The notes: generated by a model not told the origin, from the sequence alone. 64,000 nt of DNA from an uncultured Prevotellaceae bacterium (GCA_900316285.1 ONCG01000017.1:62001-126000); one strand, 5' to 3'. Counted from the stretch's first letter, positions 27,848 through 37,299 are shown. Numbers and translations: made by a program.

Positions 27848-28243
27848 ATGAATCATGAAAAATTGATCAATATGAAACGACTGACTACAAAAGAGAAGGA
27901 AATCATGGACCTGTACTGGAAGCACGGCCCGATGTTCGTGAAGGAACTCCTGGAGTTCTACGATGAGCCACGCCCGCACTTCAATACGCTGTCGACAACA
28001 GTTCGCATCTTGGAGAAGAAGGGCTTCCTGGACCATAAGCAGTTCGGGACTTCCTACCAGTATTTCCCCACCATCAGCGAACGCGACTATGGTCGCTCAA
28101 GCCTGACGGGTATCATCAAGAACTACTTCGATGACTCCTATCTGAGTGCCGTCTCCAGCTTTGTGAAGGAGGAGAAGATTTCCGTGGATGAGCTGAAGGA
28201 ACTCATTGAGAGGATCGAAAGCGCTGATGAAAACAGCAAATAG
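27848..28243 (+). CDS. blaI: BlaI/MecI/CopY-family repressor
   Basis: A 131-residue winged-helix repressor. The N-terminal domain (LTTKEKEIMDLYWKHGPMFV, then the recognition region HFNTLSTTVRILEKKGFLDHK, about residues 12-65) fits BlaI/MecI. The C-terminal helices (SVDELKELIERIES) serve dimerisation. Family members are released from DNA after proteolysis triggered by a BlaR1/MecR1 sensor, and such a sensor is encoded downstream at 28540. An ATG at 27872 is possible, but AAGGAG at 27834-27839 sits seven to eight bases before the ATG at 27848, which decides the start. Two dyads just upstream are its probable operators. No beta-lactamase gene is nearby, so the regulated stress may be other than beta-lactam. 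Confidence 0.93.
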   Translation: MNHEKLINMKRLTTKEKEIMDLYWKHGPMFVKELLEFYDEPRPHFNTLSTTVRILEKKGFLDHKQFGTSYQYFPTISERDYGRSSLTGIIKNYFDDSYLSAVSSFVKEEKISVDELKELIERIESADENSK

Positions 28244-28304
28244 GAGTCTGGGTTTTGCTCGCCTTGAGTACCTATTATTATTAATTATTTAACTTTCTCA
28301 AGTA

Positions 28305-28475
28305 AAGGAATAAAGGGTATAAAGGGGAGAAAAGGGCATAAAGGGACATTTAGAGCCCCTTGATAAGGGGCGGCTATAATGCAGGGTTTTAATCCTTTGA
28401 CTCTCACTCCTCAATTGCACAAAGCATACGTCCCTTTACTCCCCTTTCACTCCCTTTTAAGCCCTTTAAGCCCTT
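28305..28475. repeat. Imperfect long inverted repeat between blaI and blaR1
   Basis: The left arm at about 28305-28347 is built of AAAGGG-type words (AAAGGGTATAAAGGGGAG). The right arm at about 28430-28475 is its approximate complement (CCCTTTACTCCCCTTT). They enclose about 80 bases. A transcript could fold into a long hairpin between the two genes. It resembles a non-autonomous mobile palindrome, but no target duplication was identified. Confidence 0.65.
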
Positions 28476-28539
28476 AGGAAGTGGAGCTTGCGAAACTTCA
28501 GTTAATTATCACGAAGAAATCCGTAAAACTGAAAGTAGT

Positions 28540-30531
28540 ATGATGGAGTTCCTAACCTACGACCTGAAGGTTGCCGTGCTGATAGCGGTGTTCTATATGT
28601 TCTACCGCCTGCTACTGAGCCGCGAGACGTTTCACCGCGTGAACCGCATCGTGTTGCTTGCCACTGCCGTTGCCTCGTTTGTGCTACCGCTTTGCATCAT
28701 CACGTTGCACAAAACGGTCGTCGTGAGCGAAGACGCCGGGTCGGTTACCCTCGACTACCTTGGTCCCGTAGTGGCAGAGATGGCTGAGGTGGCAGAGCCC
28801 ACCACGCCTCTTTGGCAAACGCTCGCCGTTGTTGTGTTCTTTGCAGGAATGGCTTTAGTGCTGGGCCACACCCTCTTGGCTTTGCTGAAAGTCTGGCTAC
28901 TCATCAGTCGCAGCGAACGCCACCGGCAGCCCGACGGAACAACAATCTGTGTTACTGAAGGCGATGTGTCGCCCTTCAGTTGGATGAACTACATCGTACT
29001 TTCACGCAGCGACTACGAGGCGCAAGCCCCCTCTGTGCTCGCCCATGAACGAGGACACATCCGTCAGCATCACTCGGAAGATGTACTCCTCGTTGACATA
29101 CTCACCGCCCTGCAATGGTTTAATCCTGCTATGTGGATGCTGCGCCAAGACCTGCGCGCCATCCATGAGTATGAAGCCGATGCGGCGGTACTCTCTCAAG
29201 GCATCAATATGCGTCAGTATCAGTATCTGCTTATCCAAAAAGCCGTTGCCACGTGCGGGTACTCCGTGGCAAATGGCATCACTCACAGTACCCTTAAAAA
29301 CCGCATAAACATGATGCTTACACATAAGAAAACCAATCGCGCGAGCTGGTTGAAGTTGCTCGCCCTGCTGCCCATCGTGGGTGTTACGCTGGCTTTGAAC
29401 GCCGAGACCGTGAACGACTACGTCTACTCGGACACTCAACAACAGCAGCAAAAGAAAGTTGTGAAGAAAGGCCGCAAGGATGCTCAAGTGAAGATGAGCG
29501 ACGCGACCATTGAGGTGAAGGCCGAAGCCGGGCCCGCCGACGACCGTCCGTATGCTTTGCATGCCGTTGTTGACCAATATGGCCGCATCACTGGATTCTC
29601 GAGCGAAGGCAAGCCCGATCCCCGACAGCCACTGGAGTTCACCATCGGACGCATCTTCTTCGACGACCATGTTGCCACGCTCGAAGAAGTCATGAACCGC
29701 AAGTCGCTTGGCTATGAGTTATATGAAATCATTCATCGGCCGAACTCAGCAGGCGATCCGAAGTGGAACTACAAAGACAAAGAAGGCATTCTCGTCTTCC
29801 GTCAGAATAAGCAAGTGGCGAAGGACAGTCCGAAGCTGATCTTTGGCGAGCCGGATGGACCAGAGCCGTTGTTGGTTCTTGATGGCAAGGTGGTTACACA
29901 AGAGCAAGTGAAGGCGCTCGACCAGAGTACCATTGATCACATCAACGTATTGAAGTACAGCGAGGACAAGAAAGACCTTCTGAGAGTCTACGGCAACAAG
30001 TATAATGCCGACACGTCGAACGGCATCATCTTCATCGTCACCAAGGAGTACGCCAAAAGTGACGAAAGGAAAAAGGATTATGTCGTGGTTGTCAATTCCA
30101 AGGATAAGGAAGCCGCAAAAGAAAACACTCCTACGGCAACTGGCACTTTCACTCCTACGGCAACAGGAAGCTTTAGCCCGAATACGTCAGCTGATGGTGA
30201 TGTCTTCAATGTGGTGGAGCACATGCCGGAGTTTCCTGGTGGAACGGGAGAGATGATGAAGTATTTATCGATGAACGTGCGTTATCCCGAGGCAGCTCAT
30301 AAAGCTGGCACGCAAGGACGTGTCATGGTGAGTTTCATCGTTGAGCCCGATGGCACCATTAGTAATGCCCATGTGCAGAAGGGCGTGAGTGCAGAATTAG
30401 ATCAAGAGGCACTCCGTGTCATTAAAAGCATGCCGAAGTGGAAGCCTGGCATGCAGAGTGGTAAAGCCGTACGTGTGAAGTACGCCATACCTATCTCCTT
30501 CCGGCTGAACTCGCCGAAGGAAGAGGAATAA
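28540..30531 (+). CDS. BlaR1/MecR1-type M56 metallopeptidase with C-terminal TonB domain
   Basis: A 663-residue integral membrane protein. Transmembrane segments lie at about 10-27, 36-58 and 90-112. The M56 zinc peptidase motif H-E-R-G-H is at residues 169-173, with a downstream glutamate (HEYEAD). Another transmembrane helix follows at about 269-287 (WLKLLALLPIVGVTLAL). The outer part contains a plug/carboxypeptidase-like stretch and ends in a TonB C-terminal-like domain (FPGGTGEMMKYLSMNVRYPEAA through KYAIPISFRL). The family senses an envelope signal and cleaves the BlaI repressor. No penicillin-binding sensor domain is seen; the TonB-like domain replaces it. The gene lies downstream of blaI, separated by an inverted repeat. 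Confidence 0.92.
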   Translation: MMEFLTYDLKVAVLIAVFYMFYRLLLSRETFHRVNRIVLLATAVASFVLPLCIITLHKTVVVSEDAGSVTLDYLGPVVAEMAEVAEPTTPLWQTLAVVVFFAGMALVLGHTLLALLKVWLLISRSERHRQPDGTTICVTEGDVSPFSWMNYIVLSRSDYEAQAPSVLAHERGHIRQHHSEDVLLVDILTALQWFNPAMWMLRQDLRAIHEYEADAAVLSQGINMRQYQYLLIQKAVATCGYSVANGITHSTLKNRINMMLTHKKTNRASWLKLLALLPIVGVTLALNAETVNDYVYSDTQQQQQKKVVKKGRKDAQVKMSDATIEVKAEAGPADDRPYALHAVVDQYGRITGFSSEGKPDPRQPLEFTIGRIFFDDHVATLEEVMNRKSLGYELYEIIHRPNSAGDPKWNYKDKEGILVFRQNKQVAKDSPKLIFGEPDGPEPLLVLDGKVVTQEQVKALDQSTIDHINVLKYSEDKKDLLRVYGNKYNADTSNGIIFIVTKEYAKSDERKKDYVVVVNSKDKEAAKENTPTATGTFTPTATGSFSPNTSADGDVFNVVEHMPEFPGGTGEMMKYLSMNVRYPEAAHKAGTQGRVMVSFIVEPDGTISNAHVQKGVSAELDQEALRVIKSMPKWKPGMQSGKAVRVKYAIPISFRLNSPKEEE

Positions 30532-30592
30532 TATATCTGTTCTTTCTCTGCAACTCTGCGAAAGCGTCTCCTACGTCGCCGAGCAGACACAA

Positions 30593-30809
30593 TGACCTCG
30601 GAGAGGTCACACTACGGTAACCGCAGGTCTTGACCTGCGGAGGGTAGATATCTCAAAGTACATCGACCCCAACGGGGTCGCACAGCAACAGGAATGCCAA
30701 TTCGACTGCTTGGTTATGTGCGACCCCGTTGGGGTCGGGTGTTTGAGAGGATGTCATCCACCGCGGGTCAAGACCCGCGGTTACCATAGTGTGACCCCTT
30801 TGGGGTCTT
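30593..30809. repeat. 217-base element with ~90-base imperfect inverted repeats
   Basis: The left arm at 30593-30684 and the right arm at 30717-30809 are inverted copies. Matching blocks are GGTCACACTA, GGTAACCGC-GGTCTTGACC-GCGG, CTCAAA and CGACCCCAACGGGGTCGCACA. Several blocks are palindromes in themselves. It fills the space between two convergent genes and ends three bases before the ABC ATPase stop codon. It probably acts as a two-way transcription end. No terminal target duplication was confirmed. Confidence 0.8.
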
Positions 30810-30812
30810 TCA

Positions 30813-31541
30813 TCAGGCTTCCTGCTCTGCGGTGGGAGCTTCCTGCTCTGCGATGGGAGCGTCCTCCTGCTCCACACTTGTCCCGTCTTGGTCTACGATC
30901 AGTCCGTCGCGCAGGTGAATAGTGCGATCGGTGATGCTGGCAAGTTCTTCATCGTGAGTGACGATGACGAAGGTTTGACCGAATTGGTCGCGCAGGTCGA
31001 AGAACAACTGGTGCAACTCCTGCTTGTGTTGTGAGTCGAGTGAGCCGCTGGGCTCGTCAGCCAGGATGACAGCCGGATTGTTCATCAGTGCGCGTGCTAC
31101 TGCTACCCGCTGTTTCTCTCCACCAGAGAGTTCAGCGGGTTTGTGTGTAGCTCGGTCGCTGAGGTTCATGAACGCCAGCAGTTCTTCGGCACGCTTCTTC
31201 GCCTCGCTGTGGCCCTTTCCGGCGATGAAAGCAGGAATCATGATATTCTCGATGGCTGTGAACTCCGGCAGCAGCTGATGGAACTGGAACACAAAGCCGA
31301 TGTGTTGGTTGCGGAAGTCGGAGAGCTGTTTCTGCGAAAGGGTGGTGGTGTCAATGCCATCAACGCATACCGATCCCGTATCGGCACGGTCGAGAGTGCC
31401 GATGATTTGCAATAGTGTCGTCTTGCCGGCGCCCGATGGTCCGACGATGCTGACGATTTCTCCTTTCTTTATCTCCAGGTCAATTCCCTTCAGGACCTGC
31501 AGCGAGCCAAAGCTCTTGGTGATATTTTCTACTTTAATCAT
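30813..31541 (-). CDS. LolD/MacB-type ABC transporter ATP-binding protein
   Basis: A 242-residue ATPase with Walker A (GPSGAGKTT), Q-loop region ([11 protein letters not shown]), ABC signature ([15 protein letters not shown]), Walker B ([12 protein letters not shown]) and H-loop ([10 protein letters not shown]). The spacing and [12 protein letters not shown] fit the LolD/FtsE/MacB group that powers lipoprotein release or efflux through FtsX-like permeases. No permease lies next to it. The start at ATG 31541 ([12 protein letters not shown]) matches the family; the frame extends to 31628, but that 29-residue extension is N-T-L-N-T-P repeats from short DNA repeats. The C-terminal tail beyond residue 220 is a repeat of A-E-Q-E-A-P encoded by 21-base direct repeats. 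The antiporter gene lies 59 bases upstream. Confidence 0.9.
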   Translation of the reverse strand: MIKVENITKSFGSLQVLKGIDLEIKKGEIVSIVGPSGAGKTTLLQIIGTLDRADTGSVCVDGIDTTTLSQKQLSDFRNQHIGFVFQFHQLLPEFTAIENIMIPAFIAGKGHSEAKKRAEELLAFMNLSDRATHKPAELSGGEKQRVAVARALMNNPAVILADEPSGSLDSQHKQELHQLFFDLRDQFGQTFVIVTHDEELASITDRTIHLRDGLIVDQDGTSVEQEDAPIAEQEAPTAEQEA

Positions 31542-31600
31542 TGTCTTTGGAGTATTCGGAGTGTTCAGAGTATTTGAAATGTTCAGTTCTTTGGAGGTTT

Positions 31601-33754
31601 TCAGATTTTCAACACTTTTCTTATCCACTTCCTAATGGTTCCGTAGATGCTGTCTTCCTCGGTGTGTTGCGGCTGGGCGAACGTCATCTCATCCATGGCA
31701 TCGCCGAACTGGTCGGGGAAGATAATCATCATGTTCGTACCCGAGAAGAAGCGCGTCAGCTCTTCAGGCAGCCGGTCCATGGCTGTTTTGTACGACACGG
31801 TGCCTTTACGTGCCGTCACCACGACGAACAAATGGTCTTCGGCAATCGACGATGCCAGCCGCGGCAGCTCGTTCCAGTGGGGCATGGAGTGGAATTCTGC
31901 CCTCACGCCCGGATGCCGGTTGCGCATGTATTCGTTCACGAAGGCCAGCGTGTCGCTGCGCCCGTGGAATACGATTCGGCAGTCCAAGTTGCCTGCCAGA
32001 CGTGCCAGTCGCTCCAACCAGCGGTAGAAGCCCGGCTCGAACTGTGCCCGCGAGGGCACTGCCACCTGTATGCGTCGCAGCGTGTTGAGCGGTTGGCGCA
32101 GTCGTGCCATGATAATCTGGCGGTTCAGTCCGTTGAAGAGGCTCTGGTGAAACTGTCCCCAGAAGCGAGCCGGCGAACCGCCTCCTGCTGCTCCGTGCAG
32201 TCCAATCAGAATTTCGCTTGCCCGGAACTCCTTGAAGGCATGCTTGATGCCGTTGGCAATGTTGGCCGCTATGCGCACCTGAGTCTGCATGCGCACATCG
32301 GTCGCTGCCGCCTGCTGCGTGATCTGCTCCAGCAGTTGTATGCCCCGTTCCTGATTCTGTCGCATGTTCGTGTCATCGTATACTACGTTGATGGCTACGA
32401 GTCCGCGGTTCAGTTTCTGGTTTCGCATGAGGATGGCCAGGTTGATCAGCTCTGGTGCATACTCCGGGTATTTCACCGGAATCAGCATGCGCTCGTCGTC
32501 GGTTTGTGCGTCGGCCTCACTCGCCATGTCCTTATCGCGAATGATGATCTGTTGTGCCGCCGCCTCGGTGACAAGTGTCGAGATGATACACGTGAACAGT
32601 ATCATAATGATTACACCGTTCAGCACATCGTCGCCGATGAGGTATTGTCCCGGTGCCGTTTCCGTTTGCATGCCAACCATGACGATGGCGATGGCGCCGG
32701 CGGCATGGGCCGATGTCAGACCGAACATCATGTGTCCCGACGATAGCGGCATGCGGAACAGGAAACAAGCTGCATAGGCCGCGAAGGCCTTGCCCGCTGT
32801 GCCGAAGAACACCATGGCCAGCACCACCCAAAGGATGCCTCCTCCGTGGAAGAGCAGTCGCAGGTTGATGAGCATGCCCACACCAATGAGGAAGTAGGGG
32901 ATGAAGATGGCGTTGCCCGTGAACTCCAGTCGGTTCATCAGTGGCGACACATGTGGGATGTATCGGTTCATGATTAGTCCGGCGAGGAATGCACCTACGA
33001 TGCCTTCCAGGCCCACCGCCTCGCTGAAGGCCGCACTCATGAAGAGTATCGACATGACGAAGATGAACTGCATCACGGCATCGCTATAGCTTCGCAGGAA
33101 CCATCGCGTTAGTCGAGGGATGGCCAACAGCAGCACGACGGCGAAGATGGTGAACTTCGCCAGGAACCACATCCAGAAGAAGAATCCTCCGCCCGACTTG
33201 TGTGCCGACACCAGTGCTGCCAGGCAGATGAGTGCCAGCAGCAACGCCAACATCGACCCACCCACGCTCAGTGTCACGCTAGGCTTGCGCTGCAGACCAT
33301 AGCGACCAACGATGGGGTAGGCGATGAGCGTGTTCGATGCCATCAGTGCACCCAGTAGGAACGATGCCTCGTGGCTGTAGCCGAGGAACCAAATCGACGT
33401 GAGATAGGTGAGGATGAACGGTGCGAGGAACGACAGCAGTCCGAAGAACGTCATGCGCGGGATGTTCTTGCGCAGGCCATCCATGTCCATCTCCAGTGCT
33501 GCCAGGAACATGATGTAGTAGAGTCCGACCTTTCCAAACAGCTCGAACGATGCGTCGCGCTCCAGGATGTTCAGTCCATATTTTCCTATCAGCACACCCG
33601 CCAACACCATGCCAATGATGTGGGGGATGCGCAACTTACCCATGATGATAGGTGCTGATAGGATAATCAGCAGCACCACCAGAAACGTCAGCGTAGGGTC
33701 AGTGATGGGAAAATATTGCGATAGGTTTAGCATTTCACCTGCAAAATTACTCAT
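31601..33754 (-). CDS. CPA2-type cation/proton antiporter with universal-stress-like tail
   Basis: About 717 residues. The N-terminal half (to about 410) has a dozen hydrophobic segments, beginning with [20 protein letters not shown] and [13 protein letters not shown]. The segment [17 protein letters not shown] and the glycine-rich [20 protein letters not shown] are typical of Na+/H+ exchanger CPA2/KefB-type proteins. The C-terminal 300 residues look like two universal-stress/nucleotide-binding-like cytoplasmic domains. The open frame runs up to 34291, but that extension overlaps asd on the other strand and is not credible. ATG at 33754 ([13 protein letters not shown]) or 33733 (MLNLSQ) is likely. 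A -7-like box in inverted orientation lies at 33770-33777. Confidence 0.88.
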   Translation of the reverse strand: MSNFAGEMLNLSQYFPITDPTLTFLVVLLIILSAPIIMGKLRIPHIIGMVLAGVLIGKYGLNILERDASFELFGKVGLYYIMFLAALEMDMDGLRKNIPRMTFFGLLSFLAPFILTYLTSIWFLGYSHEASFLLGALMASNTLIAYPIVGRYGLQRKPSVTLSVGGSMLALLLALICLAALVSAHKSGGGFFFWMWFLAKFTIFAVVLLLAIPRLTRWFLRSYSDAVMQFIFVMSILFMSAAFSEAVGLEGIVGAFLAGLIMNRYIPHVSPLMNRLEFTGNAIFIPYFLIGVGMLINLRLLFHGGGILWVVLAMVFFGTAGKAFAAYAACFLFRMPLSSGHMMFGLTSAHAAGAIAIVMVGMQTETAPGQYLIGDDVLNGVIIMILFTCIISTLVTEAAAQQIIIRDKDMASEADAQTDDERMLIPVKYPEYAPELINLAILMRNQKLNRGLVAINVVYDDTNMRQNQERGIQLLEQITQQAAATDVRMQTQVRIAANIANGIKHAFKEFRASEILIGLHGAAGGGSPARFWGQFHQSLFNGLNRQIIMARLRQPLNTLRRIQVAVPSRAQFEPGFYRWLERLARLAGNLDCRIVFHGRSDTLAFVNEYMRNRHPGVRAEFHSMPHWNELPRLASSIAEDHLFVVVTARKGTVSYKTAMDRLPEELTRFFSGTNMMIIFPDQFGDAMDEMTFAQPQHTEEDSIYGTIRKWIRKVLKI

Positions 33755-33802
33755 AAAAACACAAAAAAGCAAAGATTTGATAACAAATCGCTTTTTTTTT
33801 AC

Positions 33803-33810
33803 TAACTTTG
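33803..33810 (+). promoter_or_regulatory. -7 promoter box for asd
   Basis: TAACTTTG matches the consensus 36 bases before the asd ATG. It lies in the 91-base divergent space shared with the antiporter, whose probable box CAAAGATT (33770-33777, reverse strand) is close by. Confidence 0.75.
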
Positions 33811-33845
33811 CACACAAATTGTAAAGACTAACACGAAAGAAGACA

Positions 33846-34856
33846 ATGAAAGTAGCAATTGTTGGCGCAAGCGGAGCAGTAGGACAGGAGTTCCTTCGCA
33901 TTCTGGCTGAGCGCAATTTCCCTATTGACGAGTTGGTTCTCTTCGGCTCTGAGCGCAGCGCCGGCCGTAAATATGAGTTCCGTGGTAAGGAGTATGAAGT
34001 AAAGCTCCTGCAACATAACGATGACTTCAAGGACATCGACGTGGCCTTTGTGTCGGCCGGTGGTGGCACCTCGAAGGATTTCGCCGAGACCATCACGAAG
34101 CATGGCTGTGTGATGATCGACAACAGCAGTGCCTTCCGCATGGACCCCGACGTGCCTCTGGTTGTTCCCGAGTGCAATGCCGAGGATGCACTGGTGCGCC
34201 CTCGTGGCATCATTGCCAATCCTAACTGCACGACCATTATGATGGTGGTGGTACTGCAACCGCTCGAGAAGCTGAGCCACATCAAGCGCATCCGCGTCTC
34301 GTCCTATCAGAGTGCCAGTGGCGCCGGTGCCGCTGCCATGGCCGAGCTGCAGCAGCAGTACAAGCAACTTGTCGACGGTGAGCCTGTGACGGTGAAGAAG
34401 TTCCCGCACCAACTGGCATACAATGTCATCCCACAAATCGACGTGTTCACCGATAACGGCTACACGAAGGAAGAGATGAAGATGTTCAACGAGACACGCA
34501 AGATCATGCATACCGATGCCCGCTGCTCGGCTACCTGCGTGCGTGTGAGCTCGTTGCGCAGTCATAGCGAGAGTGTTTGGATCGAGACCGAGCGCCCCAT
34601 CAGCATCGAGGAGGCCCGCGCCGCCATCGCTGCCGCTCCCGGCTGCACGCTCAAGGACGATCCCGCCAACCTCGTTTATCCCATGCCGCTCGAGACCGCC
34701 GGCCTCGACGATGTCTTCGTAGGTCGCATCCGCAAGGACTTGGCCGACGACTGTGGACTGACGCTGTGGCTCTCAGGCGACCAGATTCGCAAGGGTGCTG
34801 CCCTCAATGCCGTGCAGATTGCCGAATATCTCATCAGCGTTGGCAATATTGGCTGA
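33846..34856 (+). CDS. asd: Aspartate-semialdehyde dehydrogenase
   Basis: A 336-residue enzyme that reduces aspartyl phosphate to aspartate semialdehyde with NADPH, feeding lysine, threonine, methionine and diaminopimelate synthesis. The dinucleotide-binding loop is [12 protein letters not shown] (residues 5-16). The catalytic cysteine is Cys128 in NPNCTT, and the substrate-binding region includes [14 protein letters not shown] histidine with its context [10 protein letters not shown] lies near 240. Length and motifs fit the bacterial enzyme well. The start is the only ATG next to the glycine-rich loop. It has its own promoter and is transcribed away from the antiporter. Confidence 0.97.
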   Translation: MKVAIVGASGAVGQEFLRILAERNFPIDELVLFGSERSAGRKYEFRGKEYEVKLLQHNDDFKDIDVAFVSAGGGTSKDFAETITKHGCVMIDNSSAFRMDPDVPLVVPECNAEDALVRPRGIIANPNCTTIMMVVVLQPLEKLSHIKRIRVSSYQSASGAGAAAMAELQQQYKQLVDGEPVTVKKFPHQLAYNVIPQIDVFTDNGYTKEEMKMFNETRKIMHTDARCSATCVRVSSLRSHSESVWIETERPISIEEARAAIAAAPGCTLKDDPANLVYPMPLETAGLDDVFVGRIRKDLADDCGLTLWLSGDQIRKGAALNAVQIAEYLISVGNIG

Positions 34857-34882
34857 ATAAATCGGCCTATTGGCTGATTGTA

Positions 34883-34914
34883 TTTGCTCGTGCGACATCA
34901 GCCGCCTATCTTTG
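34883..34914 (+). promoter_or_regulatory. Promoter of the VTC cluster
   Basis: TTTG at 34883-34886 and TATCTTTG at 34907-34914 with a 20-base spacer, 20 bases before the ATG of the VTC gene. Confidence 0.82.
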
Positions 34915-34933
34915 CAAACAAAACCCTATTGGT

Positions 34934-35692
34934 ATGGAAGTCCTCACCGACATACTGGCTACATTCGACCCGATCACGCTCGAGGAGATGAGTAGCATCA
35001 AGCTCATGAACCGCATCGACACAAAGTTTGTGACGACGCGGCGAAAGCTCATGCAACTCCTCGACATGGCACGGGCCGACTATTGGGCACAGGACATACG
35101 CGGAGAGCGACTTTCGAAATACGACACCACCTACTTCGATACCGACGACTTTGCGATGTATCGCATCCACCAGTCGGGGCACACGGGGCGTCAGAAGATG
35201 CGCTTCCGCACCTATGTGAGCAGCGACCTGCAGTTCCTGGAGGTGAAGACGAAGAACAACCACGGCCGAACGAAGAAGAAACGCATCAAGGTCTTCGACA
35301 TGGACCTCGACGACGAGGGGAAGCGAGCCTTCCTGGCTGAGCACCTGCGGTATGACATTGCCGACCTGCAGCCAGCCATTCGCAACAACTTCGAACGCAT
35401 CACACTCGTGAACCGTGCGAAAACAGAACGCCTCACCATCGATACCAACCTGCAATTCTTCAACCTCGTCAGCGGAGAGAATCGCGACATGGGGCCGCTC
35501 GTCATCATCGAACTGAAGCGCGACGGCCTGTGCTACTCACCTGTGCTCGAGATGTTGCGCCAGCTCCGCATTCATCCGCATGGCTTCTCTAAGTACTGCA
35601 TGGGCTCGGCGATGACCAATAGCCAACTGCCCGTCAATCGGTTCAAGCCAAAACTGCGCGATGTGGAGAAGATCTTATTGACTGAATCGTAA
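34934..35692 (+). CDS. VTC-domain (polyphosphate polymerase-like) protein
   Basis: A 252-residue protein that looks like a VTC domain, the tunnel-fold catalytic domain first known from the vacuolar transporter chaperone polyphosphate polymerase. Features that fit are LMNRIDTKFVTTRRKL near residue 23, then paired basic strands (KMRFRTYV, FLEVKTKNNHGRTKKKRI), NNFERITLVNRAKTERLTID and the acidic IIELKR strand (about 205). No membrane segment is present, so the protein is probably cytoplasmic, facing the membrane partner encoded next. The DUF4956 gene follows after 59 bases. By family knowledge such proteins can polymerise ATP to polyphosphate, but the product made by bacterial members of this gene pair is not certain. 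Confidence 0.88.
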   Translation: MEVLTDILATFDPITLEEMSSIKLMNRIDTKFVTTRRKLMQLLDMARADYWAQDIRGERLSKYDTTYFDTDDFAMYRIHQSGHTGRQKMRFRTYVSSDLQFLEVKTKNNHGRTKKKRIKVFDMDLDDEGKRAFLAEHLRYDIADLQPAIRNNFERITLVNRAKTERLTIDTNLQFFNLVSGENRDMGPLVIIELKRDGLCYSPVLEMLRQLRIHPHGFSKYCMGSAMTNSQLPVNRFKPKLRDVEKILLTES

Positions 35693-35751
35693 GACCGAGC
35701 TTCCAAAGTGACAATACCCAACTACTAACGTAATAACGAAAACAAGACAAT

Positions 35752-36426
35752 ATGGAAAATCTGTTTAATTTCACAATCACCACCGACTTCGGCGAGATGA
35801 TGGTTCGCTTTGTCATCTGCCTGTTGTTCAACTGGTTCATCATCGACCGACTCTACTACAAGAAGAGCAAACGTCGTGACTTCTACTTCACGTTCCTACT
35901 CACGAGCATTGCCATTTTCTTCCTGGTGTTCTTCATGATCTTCGGTCTTGACAAGCTGGGGGGCAAAACTTCGATGGGTATCGGTATCGGTCTCTTCGGT
36001 ATCTTCTCCATCATGCGCTATCGCACCGATGCGATGCCCGTTCGCGAGATGACCTATCTCTTCGTGATTATTTCGCTATCGGTGGTCAATGCCATTGCCA
36101 GCTCGGCCACTACGTCGGAGATTCTGCTCACCGACTTCATCGTTACCGTTGCCATCTGGGTTTGTGAGAAACGTCTGCGCATCGAGCATTCGAAGCTAGT
36201 GCAGTACGATCGCATTGAACTCATCAAGCCGGAGCGTCGCGAGGATCTGATTGCCGACCTGGAGAACCGCCTCGGCCTCGATGTTATTAATGTAGAGGTG
36301 GGTGCTGTGGATATGCTTCGCGACATGGCCATCGTGAAGGTCTACTACAAAGGTAATAGTCAGAAGGAAACCATCTCCATCGACAGTAAGCTGAAGCTCA
36401 GCAAGGAAGACTTGAAGACGGTATAA
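35752..36426 (+). CDS. DUF4956 membrane protein
   Basis: A 224-residue protein with four or five hydrophobic segments in the first 130 residues (MVRFVICLLFNWFIIDRLYY, FTFLLTSIAIFFLVFFMIF, GIGIGLFGIFSIMRYRTDAM, TYLFVIISLSVVNAIAS). A cytoplasmic C-terminal ferredoxin-like region follows (LIADLENRLGLDVINVEVGAVDMLRDMAIVKV). The motif F-S-I-M-R-Y-R-T in the membrane part is typical of DUF4956. These proteins commonly occur beside VTC-domain proteins, as here (59 bases apart), and are thought to form a membrane partner or channel for the VTC product; that role is inference. The gene is followed by a DUF2490 gene after 20 bases. Confidence 0.9.
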   Translation: MENLFNFTITTDFGEMMVRFVICLLFNWFIIDRLYYKKSKRRDFYFTFLLTSIAIFFLVFFMIFGLDKLGGKTSMGIGIGLFGIFSIMRYRTDAMPVREMTYLFVIISLSVVNAIASSATTSEILLTDFIVTVAIWVCEKRLRIEHSKLVQYDRIELIKPERREDLIADLENRLGLDVINVEVGAVDMLRDMAIVKVYYKGNSQKETISIDSKLKLSKEDLKTV

Positions 36427-36446
36427 TCAAGACAGATAGTAACGAC

Positions 36447-37226
36447 ATGAAAAGAGTTGTATTGTTTTTTGTGATGTGTGTGACTGCCCTGGCGGCTTCG
36501 GCACAAAGCGACGATTTCGGAATATGGACCTCGCTGGAGATTCAGAAGAAGATCGACAAGAAGTGGAGCGTGGGGCTTGAGGCCGAGATGCGTACTCGCG
36601 ACGATGTGAAGACTGTCGACCGCTGGAGTGGCGGCCTCGACGTGAGTTATAAGATACTGAAGGGACTGAAGGTTTCGGCCGGTTATACCTTCCTTTGGGA
36701 CAACAACGAGCGCATCTCCTACTATGAGGAAGGCGACAAGAAGGTGATTAATGGTGCCGTGAATGCCGGTGACCCGAAGAAACGTGCACAGTATTGGGGA
36801 CCGCGTCATCGCTTCTCTGTGTCGCTGACGGGTGAGAAGAGTTTTGGTCCGTGGGGATTCTCCCTGCGTGAGCGTTGGCAGTACACCTATCGTCCTGAAC
36901 ACACAGTTGCCGAGCGCTGGTCTTACTACGACGAAGACTGGGATGGCGACGAGCACACCTATCGTGGCAAGGGCAAGAACGTGCTGCGTTCGCGCCTGCA
37001 GGTGGAGTATAAGAAGAAAGGTCAGAAAGTAGTGCCCTTCGCCAGTGCAGAGTTCTACAATGCCTGGTCGCTTGAGAAGACGCGCTATTCCGTAGGTGCC
37101 GAGTGGCGCATCACCAAGCAACACTCGCTCGACCTCTGCTATCGCTATCAGGACGTACGCAACAACGACTTCGACTTTGAGCCGGACACCCACATTGTGA
37201 GTGTAGGCTATCAGTTCAAGTTCTAA
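36447..37226 (+). CDS. DUF2490 outer membrane beta-barrel protein
   Basis: A 259-residue protein with a signal peptide (MKRVVLFFVMCVTALAASAQ). Regular amphipathic beta strands of alternating aromatic and charged residues follow (FGIWTSLEIQKKIDKKWSVG, FSVSLTGEKSFGPWGFSLRE). It ends in a C-terminal strand THIVSVGYQFKF with a final phenylalanine, the usual signal for outer-membrane barrel assembly. This pattern fits DUF2490. With the preceding VTC and DUF4956 genes it makes a likely three-gene operon (20-base spacing) closed by a strong terminator. It may carry the product of the first two across the outer membrane, but this is inference from gene order. Confidence 0.87.
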   Translation: MKRVVLFFVMCVTALAASAQSDDFGIWTSLEIQKKIDKKWSVGLEAEMRTRDDVKTVDRWSGGLDVSYKILKGLKVSAGYTFLWDNNERISYYEEGDKKVINGAVNAGDPKKRAQYWGPRHRFSVSLTGEKSFGPWGFSLRERWQYTYRPEHTVAERWSYYDEDWDGDEHTYRGKGKNVLRSRLQVEYKKKGQKVVPFASAEFYNAWSLEKTRYSVGAEWRITKQHSLDLCYRYQDVRNNDFDFEPDTHIVSVGYQFKF

Positions 37227-37242
37227 CTCCCAATTCGTTGAA

Positions 37243-37293
37243 AAGAACTGCCCGTTGGCTGAATTTTGTTGTGCCAGCGGGCAGTTCTTCTTA
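37243..37293 (+). terminator. Terminator after DUF2490, overlapping the next promoter
   Basis: A 17-base-pair stem (AAGAACTGCCCGTTGGC at 37243-37259 with its complement at 37273-37289), followed by CTTATCTTTG. The loop carries a TTTG (37265-37268). Confidence 0.85.
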
Positions 37294-37299
37294 TCTTTG
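37292..37299 (+). promoter_or_regulatory. -7 box for the Cthe_2159-like gene
   Basis: TATCTTTG directly abuts the 3' leg of the terminator hairpin. The only candidate -33 TTTG (37265-37268, spacer 23) sits in the hairpin loop. About 50 bases before the ATG at 37351. Confidence 0.68.

Noticed and set aside
31541-32746. 401-codon plus-strand frame opposite the antiporter
   Set aside because: Histidine/arginine-rich translation of the antisense strand; the antiporter and ABC genes on the minus strand account for the sequence.
33755-34291. N-terminal extension of the antiporter frame
   Set aside because: It overlaps asd on the opposite strand, lacks membrane-protein character and lies upstream of the plausible promoter.
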